Below, piece after piece: positions 30,301 to 37,233 of a stretch of 37,233 nucleotides of DNA (position 1 is the first letter of the stretch; each line of letters starts with the position of its first letter). The translations under genes were made by a program, and so were the position numbers. The stretch covers positions 1-37,233 of the forward strand of contig JAUNMP010000024.1 in assembly GCA_030537465.1 (NCBI GenBank), read 5' to 3'. Source of the DNA: a bacterium (GTDB lineage: Bacteria > Verrucomicrobiota > Kiritimatiellia > RFP12 > UBA1067). A model generated the notes under the pieces. The model did no database searches, was not told the DNA's origin, and saw only the letters and a list, made by a program, of their open reading frames with translations.

Positions 30301-31221
30301 CTTGTCGCAGGTGACGCGCTGGGATTCCAGGGAACCGAGGAGAAGTGGCGTGCAATGCCGCGCCCGGGGACGTTCGGCACGTTGGTCGTCCATGCTGTTT
30401 GGCGTTCGGCGGGGATTCCCTTCCTCCGCGAGGAGACAGAATTCTGGTTGTCGACCGAGAACGACTACACGCCGCCGGAGGCGAGCTCGAATCTCGGCAA
30501 CGCCTACTTCGACCCGCAGTGCATCTCCTTTGGACGCATTGCCGCCGCTTCGTCCGAGTGGGTGACGCGGGACGACAACTACTGCCGGATGGACGTGCGG
30601 GAGAACGGTGCCGTCGACTTCACGGTTCGGAACTGCTCCTATGGCTCGGGAGTGGGGGGACTACGGAAGCGCTTCACGGAACTGCTGCCGGAGATGCGAA
30701 GCCGTTTCCACCAGAAGTTATTGGGGGCGCTCGCCCAGAACGCGACGGCAACATCGGAACTGGAGACGGACGTGGAGGGTTATCCATTCACGCTGTCATT
30801 GAAAGCCTATGCGGAGGGTTATGCGGTTTCGAAGGACGACTGCATCAGGCTCACAATCGATGACTTCACCGGCAAGGTCTTTGGCGTGGGTGGCGAGCGC
30901 CGTCGCTCGCCGATTGGCCTGAATGGGAGACGCGAGGTGATCGACACCTATGAGATCGTCTTCCCCGAAGGGTATACGAAGATTGACGCGTTGCCGAAGT
31001 CGTTCACCATCCGCAACCCGCGCGACGAAAAGGACGTCTGGTTGAAGCATGAGGTTTCGTCCCGCATTGTCGACAAGTGCCTGCATGTGACGGTTCGTCG
31101 TAGCGTGTCGCGCGCGAAGGCGACATATCTCGGTTTCGACCTTCACCCGTTTCTGCACGACTGGAACCGCCGCGCCGCCGCCGAGTCCGCCCGCACCATC
31201 TCCGTGCGGAAAAAACGGTGA
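27340..31221 (+). CDS. Secreted tandem DUF3857/transglutaminase-like protein
   Basis: 1293 aa with a signal peptide (MKIFCCFIALSTSLFAG). The first half (to about 640) has a DUF3857-type beta domain and a transglutaminase/cysteine-protease-like core with a readable triad: Cys344 (YGVCRDKA), His384 (FNHAIV) and Asp400 (LMDPTD). The second half (about 640-1293) repeats the architecture. Its core reads EGYGSRTDYMNLF, Ser in the place of the catalytic Cys, with a His in VVHAVW, so it is probably inactive or structural. A Ser/Thr/Pro low-complexity linker (about 595-615) lies between the halves. The start is ATG 27340. A role in the envelope is inferred from the signal peptide. Confidence 0.8.
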   Translation: MKIFCCFIALSTSLFAGPVLEMPTEFLADPGKVILAAEQATVHRFPDADSVLVDDRIHTRFEADGAEITWDDEWVKVLTEKGRRSHATVTLDYNERYGDAGFFCLEVVGTNGVVRTIDFAQTLKVATDNSGMDANIVDPADKKVSCSIPDLQIGEIRHIRFWRRTRKARMRNAWADANLLEQRQPILSTVITVDQPAGLPVVHAVVRNLFTNTVVRAQDRGLPNGRKLLKWTTKDVPQAFPEPNMPPFSRCAQTLRLSTIKDWPTVSRWYWKLCEPHLARTTSAMTNTVNRLVKGCSDERTKIRALFKFVSQEIRYMGLTLEDDAPGYEPHDVDVTFDNRYGVCRDKAALLVAMCRIAGVKAFPVLIHAGAKMDAEIPSPFFNHAIVAVEASGGRYQLMDPTDESTKDLLPAYLSDKSYLVARPEGEGLQTSPVASAEENLLRVASEGSLDANGDVLLMTSFEFDGINDTAVRHSLLKKTSEQRRKWFEGVWRGVASGAELLSVEIRPSDLRNTDEKLTAKTVVRLPEVLLRGRSRDALTLPFATTSLSVANGILDENTALEKRRFPLVLPCTAATDETLRLTLNDSVAPVLSLPSSTTLSTPHPSHPSYSFSRTIACTNGVLTARRTMRVEDVNFDVATYEALRNARKDVETAEREGPFFKVRKDENANIHIREESTVMHFASPNSWTTTNVVEKEILTYRGKQTSSELNFTYAPSTRSIELVSATVSNRNGKVLSVTPKEINVMDCSWAASAPRYPASKILVVNLPGVEIGSVVRYVVARSVTNAPVAEAFSYTFGGRNPVDFEKVEMHIPEGLEFRERTSRLLAKFLKVTTNAHERVYSWTMHNPSREPDEPSQPPTSQWRPCFSASFADWEGYGASLVGALAAARGEGSIWIPWSDDSSRTAIARARAKELVADCSAPADRIRALRRFLRKIRVTGPGLFELPFAQAFTAPDRVLSEGYGSRTDYMNLFRVMLEAAGFDCSFALVAGDALGFQGTEEKWRAMPRPGTFGTLVVHAVWRSAGIPFLREETEFWLSTENDYTPPEASSNLGNAYFDPQCISFGRIAAASSEWVTRDDNYCRMDVRENGAVDFTVRNCSYGSGVGGLRKRFTELLPEMRSRFHQKLLGALAQNATATSELETDVEGYPFTLSLKAYAEGYAVSKDDCIRLTIDDFTGKVFGVGGERRRSPIGLNGRREVIDTYEIVFPEGYTKIDALPKSFTIRNPRDEKDVWLKHEVSSRIVDKCLHVTVRRSVSRAKATYLGFDLHPFLHDWNRRAAAESARTISVRKKR
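29135..29169 (+). repeat. Pyrimidine-rich short tandem repeat in the interdomain linker
   Basis: CCCTCTCAA, CCCCTCA, CCCCTCTCA and CCCCTCTTA follow one another and encode a Ser/Thr/Pro/His linker. They resemble the CTCAACCTT units of the pilP linker. Confidence 0.55.
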
Positions 31222-31267
31222 ACATAGTTCTCATTGGTCATGCCACAGTGTGCCAATGAGAATTATT
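31222..31267. repeat. Palindromic hairpin repeat, copy 3 (degenerate)
   Basis: ATAGTTCTCATTGG (31224-31237) pairs with CCAATGAGAATTAT (31253-31266) with one G-T wobble. It begins directly after the stop of the transglutaminase-like gene. Compared with the other copies the right arm is decayed. Confidence 0.8.
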
Positions 31268-31346
31268 CCAGGATAAGACATGGAACAAGACGCGCAGAAA
31301 TGATAAACTTCTAAAAAGTCCGCGGAGAAATAGGAGGGTAATGAGG

Positions 31347-32441
31347 ATGAGAATCTGGATAATGCCCATGATGGCATGTCTGTTGACGGGATGTGATTTT
31401 GAACTTCCTTCGCAGAAGCGGGAGAAGCAGGAGGCGATTCGTCGGGAAGCCTTTCGGCAGGAGCGGAAGCAGACGGAGGCATGTGAGACGAAGAGCGCCC
31501 ATGCATCCCTGGTCCAGTTTGTTACGGCGCAGACGGAGATTCTTGCAGAGAGGGTGAAGAATAGCAAGGTGACATTGGCGGAACTTGTGGCGGACCGCAT
31601 GGAGATGTCTAATTTTCTGGGGGAGCTTTCCGAAAAGAACATCGCCGACAAGGAGGGGACGCGCGCATCCGCTCTCTATATGATGCTAAAGGACGAGAAA
31701 CTGAATGCGATCGCGCTGAAGCATCTGGGGACCGATTTTGCGGTTCAGCGTGGCGAGTTTTCCGAAAAGGTCCGCAGGGCCGCCAGAATCGAAAAACAGA
31801 AGCAGAGTTCCCTTGCCCGCAATGAGGAGGAGTTCAAGAAAACGGTCGCCGATGCTCGCGCCAAGGCGAGTCAGCTTCAGGCTGATTCCGCAAGAGCCGA
31901 AAAACAGCTGGAACAGGAAATCGCACAGGTCGAGAGGCGGCGAAAGACCCTCCAGCGTCGGTTGGGGCTCGCGACGACGAAGGAGCGGTCCGTCATTACC
32001 GCCGAACTCAATATGTTGACAGATCGATTGAGGCAGCTTCGGGACCAATACAACGCAACACGCCTCGTATCTCAGCGAACTCGTGAACAGCGCAACGCGG
32101 ACCAGGCAACCCAGGTGCTACGAGATGCCGCACAGCGTACGCGCGAGAAGTCCGATGCTGCGGTACTGGCCAGTCTGAAGGATGAACAGTCCCCGTATGA
32201 GATAGCCGAGGCCTATGAGATACTCACGATCCGGAAGCTCGATGCGGTCCTTCTTGAGAAGAATCGTTCGGTCACAGCACTGGTCGAGAACCTTGATTCC
32301 TGCTTGTTGTATTTGAAGCACGCCCTTGCAGGTTCCGAGACATTGGATCTGGCTGGAATCAAGCGCCTTCGGATGGAAATCGACGCTCAGCTTTTGAAGC
32401 TGGATGTGCCCCCGGAGAAGGATCGAAAGGCAGGGAAATAG
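31347..32441 (+). CDS. Coiled-coil lipoprotein, function unknown
   Basis: 364 aa. A lipoprotein signal with lipobox LLTGC (Cys16) followed by Asp+2, which in E. coli would favour inner-membrane retention. The mature protein is highly charged and helical with long coiled coils (for example KQLEQEIAQVERRRKTLQRR, DRLRQLRDQYNATR). Start: AGGAGG (31332-31337) is 9 nt before ATG 31347 but only 3 nt before ATG 31341, so 31347 is preferred. It lies 13 nt upstream of a GspE/PilB-like ATPase and may be its membrane partner. No family name is assigned. Confidence 0.75.
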   Translation: MRIWIMPMMACLLTGCDFELPSQKREKQEAIRREAFRQERKQTEACETKSAHASLVQFVTAQTEILAERVKNSKVTLAELVADRMEMSNFLGELSEKNIADKEGTRASALYMMLKDEKLNAIALKHLGTDFAVQRGEFSEKVRRAARIEKQKQSSLARNEEEFKKTVADARAKASQLQADSARAEKQLEQEIAQVERRRKTLQRRLGLATTKERSVITAELNMLTDRLRQLRDQYNATRLVSQRTREQRNADQATQVLRDAAQRTREKSDAAVLASLKDEQSPYEIAEAYEILTIRKLDAVLLEKNRSVTALVENLDSCLLYLKHALAGSETLDLAGIKRLRMEIDAQLLKLDVPPEKDRKAGK

Positions 32442-32454
32442 GGAGATTCTGGTA

Positions 32455-33918
32455 GTGGCTTCTGGGAATTGGCTGGACCTTTCGAGGGTTTTGATTGATC
32501 CCTCCTGTGCGATGAAGGTTCCTGCGGCTTTCGCGCTGCAGAAGAACATTTTGCCGCTTTGCTGGATTGACGGTGATTTGATAGTGGCGATGTCCAATCC
32601 GTCCGATGTCCAGTCAATTGCGCTTCTGAGGCGTGCTCTTGGTGTTCCCGTCATCGCATGGGCTGCCGACGAAAATGCCATTCAGGCGATTCTGCGCAGA
32701 CTTTATGGAGGGGTGAGCGCCCTTCAGGGCGACGTGGTTCGCGAAGACGCCGTCTCGATGGTGGACTATCTCATTCGATCGGCCTTCATGCGTCATGCGT
32801 CCGATATCCACTTCGACCCTGATCGCGAGGGAATTCGTGTACGCTTCCGCGTTGACGGCGAGCTTGACGAAATCATGCGAGTTCCTCCCGAGCTTCAGCC
32901 CAGTGTGACGAGTCGCTTGAAGGTCATGGCCAATTTGAAACTGGATGAGCGAAGGGCTCCGCAGGATGGTGCTTTTTCGTGGGATGTTCCCAAGGCCTTT
33001 TCCGATGTCGCCGCGTCGCTTGACGTGCGGTTGGCCACGCTTCCAGGACGATATGGAGAGCGTGTGACGCTTCGACTTCTGGAGACGGGCCTCAAAAGCT
33101 ACACTTTGGGCCAGATTGGCCTCCTCAACGATGATCGCGCAAAGTTCGAGGGTGTGCTTGCATCTCCTCAGGGACTCACGCTGCTTACTGGCCCGACTGG
33201 ATCCGGGAAGTCGACCACCCTCTATGCGGCCATTCAGTATCTCCAGAAATTACGGCCGTTGAACATCATCACGGTGGAGAATCCAATCGAATACGAGATT
33301 CCCGGAATCTTCCAGGCGGAGGTTGACATCGGAGACAAGGTGAATTTCTCCAAGGCGCTTCGGTCCATTCTGCGTCATGACCCCGATGTGATCATGATTG
33401 GCGAGATCCGTGACTTCGAATCACTTGACACGGCCGTGAAGGCCGCTCTCACGGGACACCTTGTCCTTTCCACGCTTCACACCAACAACGCCGTGAACAC
33501 GGTGACGCGGTTGACCAACATGGGACTTGAACGGCACCTCTCCGCGGCAACGCTACGTCTTTCCATTGCGCAGCGCCTTGTGCGGTCTCTGTGTCCACAC
33601 TGCCGTGAACCCTATGCCGTCAGCGCCGAGGAGGCGGCTGCCTTTGGCATGCCGGATCTTGAGGGACGGACGGTCTGGCGTCCTCGAGGTTGTGTCTATT
33701 GTGCGGGTCGGGGAATGCGCGGGCGTATCGGACTTTTCGAGTTCTTCAAGCCAGATAGCGAAATTTCGTCCGCAATTGCGTCGGGCGTGCCAGAGGGGGA
33801 GCTTGTTCGGTTAAGTCGCATCCATGGCGAGCGCTCCCTGGTCGAGGATGGCCTCTCAAAATGCTTGAACGGTTTGACGACGTTGGATGAAGTGTATCGC
33901 GTCGCGGGAATGTTCTAA
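32455..33918 (+). CDS. Divergent GspE/PilB-like ATPase (fourth paralog)
   Basis: 487 aa. Walker A is GPTGSGKS (246-253), Walker B IGEIRD (315-320), with zinc Cys pairs CPHC (380/383) and CVYC (413/416). The Asp box is VENPIEY (274-280), with Asn instead of the conserved Asp, and the His box reads HTNNA instead of HTNDA. The N-terminal domain (about 1-85) is short. The GTG at 32455, with GGGAG about 10 nt upstream and 13 nt after the lipoprotein stop, is preferred to an ATG at 32404 that would overlap it by 38 nt. It has no platform (PilC/GspF) or secretin gene alongside and is paired with a lipoprotein. It could serve the T4P platform elsewhere in the window or a separate system. Confidence 0.85.
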   Translation: MASGNWLDLSRVLIDPSCAMKVPAAFALQKNILPLCWIDGDLIVAMSNPSDVQSIALLRRALGVPVIAWAADENAIQAILRRLYGGVSALQGDVVREDAVSMVDYLIRSAFMRHASDIHFDPDREGIRVRFRVDGELDEIMRVPPELQPSVTSRLKVMANLKLDERRAPQDGAFSWDVPKAFSDVAASLDVRLATLPGRYGERVTLRLLETGLKSYTLGQIGLLNDDRAKFEGVLASPQGLTLLTGPTGSGKSTTLYAAIQYLQKLRPLNIITVENPIEYEIPGIFQAEVDIGDKVNFSKALRSILRHDPDVIMIGEIRDFESLDTAVKAALTGHLVLSTLHTNNAVNTVTRLTNMGLERHLSAATLRLSIAQRLVRSLCPHCREPYAVSAEEAAAFGMPDLEGRTVWRPRGCVYCAGRGMRGRIGLFEFFKPDSEISSAIASGVPEGELVRLSRIHGERSLVEDGLSKCLNGLTTLDEVYRVAGMF

Positions 33919-33954
33919 GAATGGATTCGCAGATCCGGAAGCGGAATTCCATTT

Positions 33955-34941
33955 TCAATGCGTTGAAATAGACGACAGGCCACCGACGGCGTCAAGCGCC
34001 TCGTGGAGCGTGCGGATGGTGGTGAGCTTCCGCCGCAGTTCCGCGGAGCCGGGGCGCCCATTGAAATAGCGGAAGAGATGCGTGTGCAGTGCCATACACA
34101 CGTAACCGTCGATCGAGGGGATGTGGTCGTTGGGGAATCGCGTCGCCAACTGTTCGCGGAAGGCGAGAAGGTTGGCAAGGTGGTCCGCGAAGGCTGCGTC
34201 CTGAAGTTCAGTTCGACGCGCGGGGGCTTCGAGGACCTCGGCGGGCTCGTCGCTGCGGAGATCGGAGAAGAGCCACGGATTCGCGACGGCGGCGCGTCCA
34301 ATCATGACGGCGGCGACGCCCGTCTGGGCCATGAGATCCAACGAAGGGCGGTTGTAGACGCCACCGTTGCCGGTGACGGGAATTTTCGCCTTCCGGACGA
34401 GTTCCGCAAGCAGGTCGTAGTGGACGGGTCCGCCGTGCATCTGCGAGGTGAAGCGTCCGTGGAGGGTGATGCCCTTGCAGCCGGCGGTTTCGGCGGCATC
34501 GAGAAGCTCCAGCATCAGAACCTTGTCCGGACGCGGTCCCGGTCGCGTCTTGAGCGTGACGGGAAGCGTTGTCTCGCGCACCATTGCGGCGAGGCAGTCG
34601 TGGACGTGCTGGGGGTCTTTAATGAGCGCGGCACCGGCACCCTCGTGGACGATTTTTGGCATCGGGCAGCCGGCGTTGAGGTTGATCTCGGTGAAGCGGT
34701 CAAGTTTCGAGGCTTCGGCCGTCGCGAGGGCAAGCTCCTCGGTTTTGGAGCCGAAGATCTGGCATGCGACGGAACCTTCCCCGGGGAGCACTTCCATGAG
34801 ATGGCGTGTGGGGGAGGAGCCGTGGGCGAGCCCGGCGGCACTGACCATCTCGGTGTAGATGAGATCGGCACCGCGCGCGGCACAGAGTTTTCGGAACGGG
34901 GCCGAGGTGAAACCGGCGAGGGGGGCGAGGATCAGTTTCAT
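33955..34941 (-). CDS. tRNA-dihydrouridine synthase (Dus family)
   Basis: 328 aa. An FMN-dependent TIM-barrel enzyme reducing uridines in tRNA D-loops. The N-terminal LAPLAGFTSAPFR segment, the catalytic NAGCP (Cys92), the TLKTRPGP strand with LHGRF and the FMN-binding GNGG...GRAAVANPWLF region are intact. It is DusB-like in motif pattern. The start overlaps the stop of the upstream secreted TPR gene by 4 nt. Confidence 0.93.
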   Translation of the reverse strand: MKLILAPLAGFTSAPFRKLCAARGADLIYTEMVSAAGLAHGSSPTRHLMEVLPGEGSVACQIFGSKTEELALATAEASKLDRFTEINLNAGCPMPKIVHEGAGAALIKDPQHVHDCLAAMVRETTLPVTLKTRPGPRPDKVLMLELLDAAETAGCKGITLHGRFTSQMHGGPVHYDLLAELVRKAKIPVTGNGGVYNRPSLDLMAQTGVAAVMIGRAAVANPWLFSDLRSDEPAEVLEAPARRTELQDAAFADHLANLLAFREQLATRFPNDHIPSIDGYVCMALHTHLFRYFNGRPGSAELRRKLTTIRTLHEALDAVGGLSSISTH

Positions 34942-36956
34942 TTCACGTCGAAGGGTTCGCCATCGTCGGTGTAGGTGAGCTCAAGGGGCTGGACCTGGTT
35001 GCCGGTTTGACGAGCTGTGTATTTGACGCGGACAACGCGCTTTGCGGTACCGTCCGCATTCTTTTCGATGACACGCTCGCCGGTGGGGGCGAAGGAGGCG
35101 GCGTCCTTGCCGTTGTAGGAGCGCGTGAAGCCAAGCAGCTTCCCGGCGGGCGAGTAGGTGTAGGTGTCCTTCCAGCGACGGGGGAGGGCGAGGGCGGGAT
35201 CGCAGTAGACGAGCGTGGGATTGGAGTAGTCGATGGATTCGATCTTGCCGTCCGGACGATAGACGCGCGTTTCCTGCGGAATCGGGTAGAAGGAGACGAT
35301 CGAGGGTGCGCCGTGGTCGGTACCGTGGGTCTTCGCGAAGCAGGCGACGTCAATGCGGTCCTTGAGCGTACGGCGGTCGATCGTGATCTGGGCGAAGCCG
35401 CGTTCGGGGGTGTTGAGGGTTTCGCCGAGGGGGGCGGAGATCTTGACGGCAGACGGGTCACCGTGGACGACTTTCCAGGTGAAGGTCGCAAGGGGATCCT
35501 GTTCGGGGAAGGTCTGGGCGCGGATTAGGAAGGTGCGTTCACCGTCTGGTGCGCGGAGAACGAAGGAGATAGCCGACGATGTCGCAAAGAGGACTTCCGA
35601 GACCGTGTCTGGATAGTCGACACCGGCGACGGGGAAGCGGATGGGGAAGAGGCGCGAGTTGATGACCGCAAGATTGACGGCGGGGGGGATGTTCTCGGGT
35701 CTGAGGGCATGGGCCTTCTCGACCAGCGCGACGGAGTCGAGGTGCTTCGCATTGAAGGCCGTGGGGTGGGCACGGGGAGAGAGGTAGTCGCTTTCTGATT
35801 TGATTCCCTGCATGGTCCGGCGCAGCAGCCACTGAAGGGTCGGTCCCATGAGCTTCCGGCGGAGAATGGCTTTCTTCGTTTGGGGATCAAGGGCGGCGGA
35901 GGCGGCGAGGGCGGCGCGCAGGAAGGGCTGGTCGCTCCAGGATGCACCCTCGGAGATGAACTGGAAGGGGGCGTTCGCGGGGAAGACGTCGCCGAGCTCG
36001 GGCTTGCCGTAGTCGTTGACACAGGGAATGACCCAGAACTGGTTGGAACGGTAGAGGAGATCCATGCGGGCGGCGAGTCCGCCGGGTTCCGTGAAGGAGG
36101 CGCGGGCCATCGAGCGCCAGAAGGGGCCGCTCGTGTAGCCGCGTGAGATGTTGCCGAAGACGGCGGCGTTGCCCACGAAGAGGTTGGGGTGGTTGACATC
36201 GACGTGGAAAGGCTTGGCGTCCGCGGTGAGACGGAGCGTCGTCAGGAGGGGAAAGTCGCCGGTCGCGAGCATGGAGTGACCGAGATCACGGTTGATATAG
36301 ATGTCGCCGATGTTGCCGGCAGCGGAACCATCGACGAGCCAAGAGGTCAGGATGGATTTCTCGCGGGCATTGGGCTGGGAGGTGGAGTAAGTGGCGGCTT
36401 TCTCGGCGAGTGAGGTCTTGGGCGGGGCGAGCTGAAGAAGCGCGTCGTAGACGCCGGTGTCGAAATTGAAGACGACGTTCGTCTCGGAGAGGGTTGCCGT
36501 TCCGCCCGTGGCGGCGTAGCAGGGAGCGGGGACGGGGCGCCCGGGGACAGGTTTGTCTGCAAGATCCCGGGCCTTCTGGACGAGTTCCTTGAAACGGGGG
36601 AGGGTGTTGATGCGGGAGAAGTCCTGGTCCTTCTCGATGGCGGCGGCGTCGCGGAAACCGAAGAGAATGGCCTTCTCCAGTTCCGTGAGAGCCTGATCCG
36701 CCTGTTCGCGGTAGGCGAGCGCGCAGGCGAGGTTGTAGTGCCAGGTGGAGTCGCCGGGCATGAATTCCAGCGCCGATCGGCAGGTTGTCTCCATGGCAGG
36801 GATGTCACCGCGACGGATCGCCTCGATCAGCTGTTGACGTAGCATATTATGGCGAGGCCAGACGTTGGCATAGGCCCAGGTGGGAAGAGGTTTCTCCTCG
36901 GAAAAGACAAGTCCGACGAGGGTCACGGATAAGATAATGAAGCATAATTTGCGCAT
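34938..36956 (-). CDS. Secreted TPR-containing protein, function unknown
   Basis: 672 aa. A signal peptide (MRKLCFIILSVTLVGLVF) is followed by TPR-like helices (about 40-130; WHYNLACALAYREQADQALTELEKAI, then DFSRINTLPRFKELV, a common TPR end). The remaining 500 residues are a mostly beta-type domain not recognised, ending with a YD-repeat-like stretch (YSPAGKLLGFTRSYNGKD). The dus gene overlaps its end by 4 nt. The promoter core TTGTGATAAAATAC matches that of the transglutaminase-like gene, which suggests co-regulation. Confidence 0.7.
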   Translation of the reverse strand: MRKLCFIILSVTLVGLVFSEEKPLPTWAYANVWPRHNMLRQQLIEAIRRGDIPAMETTCRSALEFMPGDSTWHYNLACALAYREQADQALTELEKAILFGFRDAAAIEKDQDFSRINTLPRFKELVQKARDLADKPVPGRPVPAPCYAATGGTATLSETNVVFNFDTGVYDALLQLAPPKTSLAEKAATYSTSQPNAREKSILTSWLVDGSAAGNIGDIYINRDLGHSMLATGDFPLLTTLRLTADAKPFHVDVNHPNLFVGNAAVFGNISRGYTSGPFWRSMARASFTEPGGLAARMDLLYRSNQFWVIPCVNDYGKPELGDVFPANAPFQFISEGASWSDQPFLRAALAASAALDPQTKKAILRRKLMGPTLQWLLRRTMQGIKSESDYLSPRAHPTAFNAKHLDSVALVEKAHALRPENIPPAVNLAVINSRLFPIRFPVAGVDYPDTVSEVLFATSSAISFVLRAPDGERTFLIRAQTFPEQDPLATFTWKVVHGDPSAVKISAPLGETLNTPERGFAQITIDRRTLKDRIDVACFAKTHGTDHGAPSIVSFYPIPQETRVYRPDGKIESIDYSNPTLVYCDPALALPRRWKDTYTYSPAGKLLGFTRSYNGKDAASFAPTGERVIEKNADGTAKRVVRVKYTARQTGNQVQPLELTYTDDGEPFDVK

Positions 36957-36961
36957 GAACA

Positions 36962-36975
36962 GTATTTTATCACAA
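36962..36975 (-). promoter_or_regulatory. Promoter core TTGTGATAAAATAC of the secreted TPR gene
   Basis: TAAAAT on the minus strand (36969-36964) lies 7 nt before the ATG at 36956, identical in sequence and spacing to the site at 27321-27334. This implies a leaderless transcript. Confidence 0.6.
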
Positions 36976-37026
36976 ATTTTGGTTTCACAGGACTGTTAAT
37001 GCCGAGTTTACGCCGATCCCCCTGTA

Positions 37027-37068
37027 ATAGTTCTCAATGGTCACTTTGCTGTGACCATTGAGAACTAT
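37027..37068. repeat. Palindromic hairpin repeat, copy 4
   Basis: A perfect 18-bp stem (37027-37044 with 37051-37068) and a 6-nt loop, the same stem sequence as copies 1, 2 and 5. Confidence 0.93.
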
Positions 37069-37127
37069 GTCTGGAACCGATGAGAGGTGTTGACGATTGG
37101 GATTGGGCGATTAAAAAAAACATGCAT

Positions 37128-37170
37128 ATAGTTCTCAATGGTCATCTTTGGCGTGACCATTGAGAACTAT
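37128..37170. repeat. Palindromic hairpin repeat, copy 5
   Basis: A perfect 17-bp stem (37128-37144 with 37154-37170) and a 9-nt loop. It is paired with copy 4, from which 59 nt separate it. Confidence 0.93.
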
Positions 37171-37233
37171 GTCAAGTCTTGTGAGGTAATTGCAAAACCC
37201 CTCGGACACCCTGTCGCCGGCCCTGCCACCCGA

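Larger units (their letters stand above)
36957..37233. other. Window-end intergenic region
   Basis: No gene is visible. It holds the promoter of the secreted TPR gene, two hairpin repeat copies (37027 and 37128) separated by about 57 nt, and an unassigned 60-nt tail. Confidence 0.65.

Noticed and set aside
10179..37170. Hairpin repeats as CRISPR or integron attC sites
   Set aside because: There is no regular repeat-spacer spacing and no cas or integrase gene. The stems are near-perfect palindromes without attC R/L box layout.
1..37233. tRNA, rRNA or riboswitch genes
   Set aside because: No cloverleaf, rRNA-like or known riboswitch core was recognised by eye in the intergenic regions; a covariance-model search was not possible.

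Overview
The window is a GC-rich (by eye, strongly G/C at third codon positions), gene-dense bacterial chromosome segment. Most of it is a type IVa pilus (T4P) locus. Its gene order (pilB, pilC, pilR, pilA, ABC ATPase, ABC permease, TPR protein, pilM-N-O-P-Q, pilB, pilT, pilB) resembles the Myxococcus pil cluster (pilBTCSRAGHI..MNOPQ). However, no pilS lies beside pilR and no prepilin peptidase is visible. The protein style suggests a Gram-negative of the PVC group (Lentisphaerota/Kiritimatiellota/Verrucomicrobiota-like): a short pilin with a TCPAGGTY-type ending, a tandem DUF3857/transglutaminase protein, and multiple PilB paralogs. This placement is inference only.

Layout. Positions 1-86 hold the tail of an unidentified plus-strand gene. 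Positions 87-7097 (minus) carry a membrane hybrid histidine kinase preceded by a minor-pilin operon: a TPR + GspE-N-like protein, PilV-, PilW- and PilX-like prepilins and a tail-anchored protein. Positions 7208-15255 (plus) carry pilB1-pilC, pilR (sigma-54 activator), pilA, an ABC transporter pair and a His-rich TPR protein. Positions 15296-15652 (minus) encode a tiny protein resembling a histidine-kinase dimerisation (DHp) domain without a kinase domain. Positions 15765-20941 are the pilMNOPQ operon and 21017-25498 are pilB2-pilT-pilB3. Then come ksgA and a SurA-like chaperone gene (minus), a 1293-aa transglutaminase-like secreted protein, a coiled-coil lipoprotein with a fourth GspE/PilB ATPase, a Dus tRNA-modification gene and a secreted TPR protein (minus).

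Regulation can be read directly. Five promoters match the sigma-54 -24/-12 form GGCAC-N6-TGCT with exactly 10 nt between GG and GC. They form two divergent pairs (7136-7191 and 15666-15749) and one site before pilA (12304-12317). PilR, encoded in the middle on its own sigma-70-type promoter, has the GAFTGA loop needed to drive them. The DHp-like gene is one of the sigma-54 transcription units. This suggests a model in which the hybrid kinase (ending in a receiver) passes phosphoryl groups through the DHp-like protein to the PilR receiver, a Spo0B-like relay. The model is inference and untested.

A second theme is that most promoters place the -10 hexamer, or the predicted sigma-54 start, within a few bases of the ATG. 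This implies leaderless or nearly leaderless mRNAs for operon-leading genes, while internal genes have ordinary Shine-Dalgarno sites. A third theme is repeats: five intergenic copies of an about 18-bp perfect or near-perfect hairpin (ACATAGTTCTCAATGGTC arms) with variable loops, a 27-nt inverted repeat upstream of pilA, two AT-rich hairpins sharing CAATTTGCAG, and short in-register tandem repeats.
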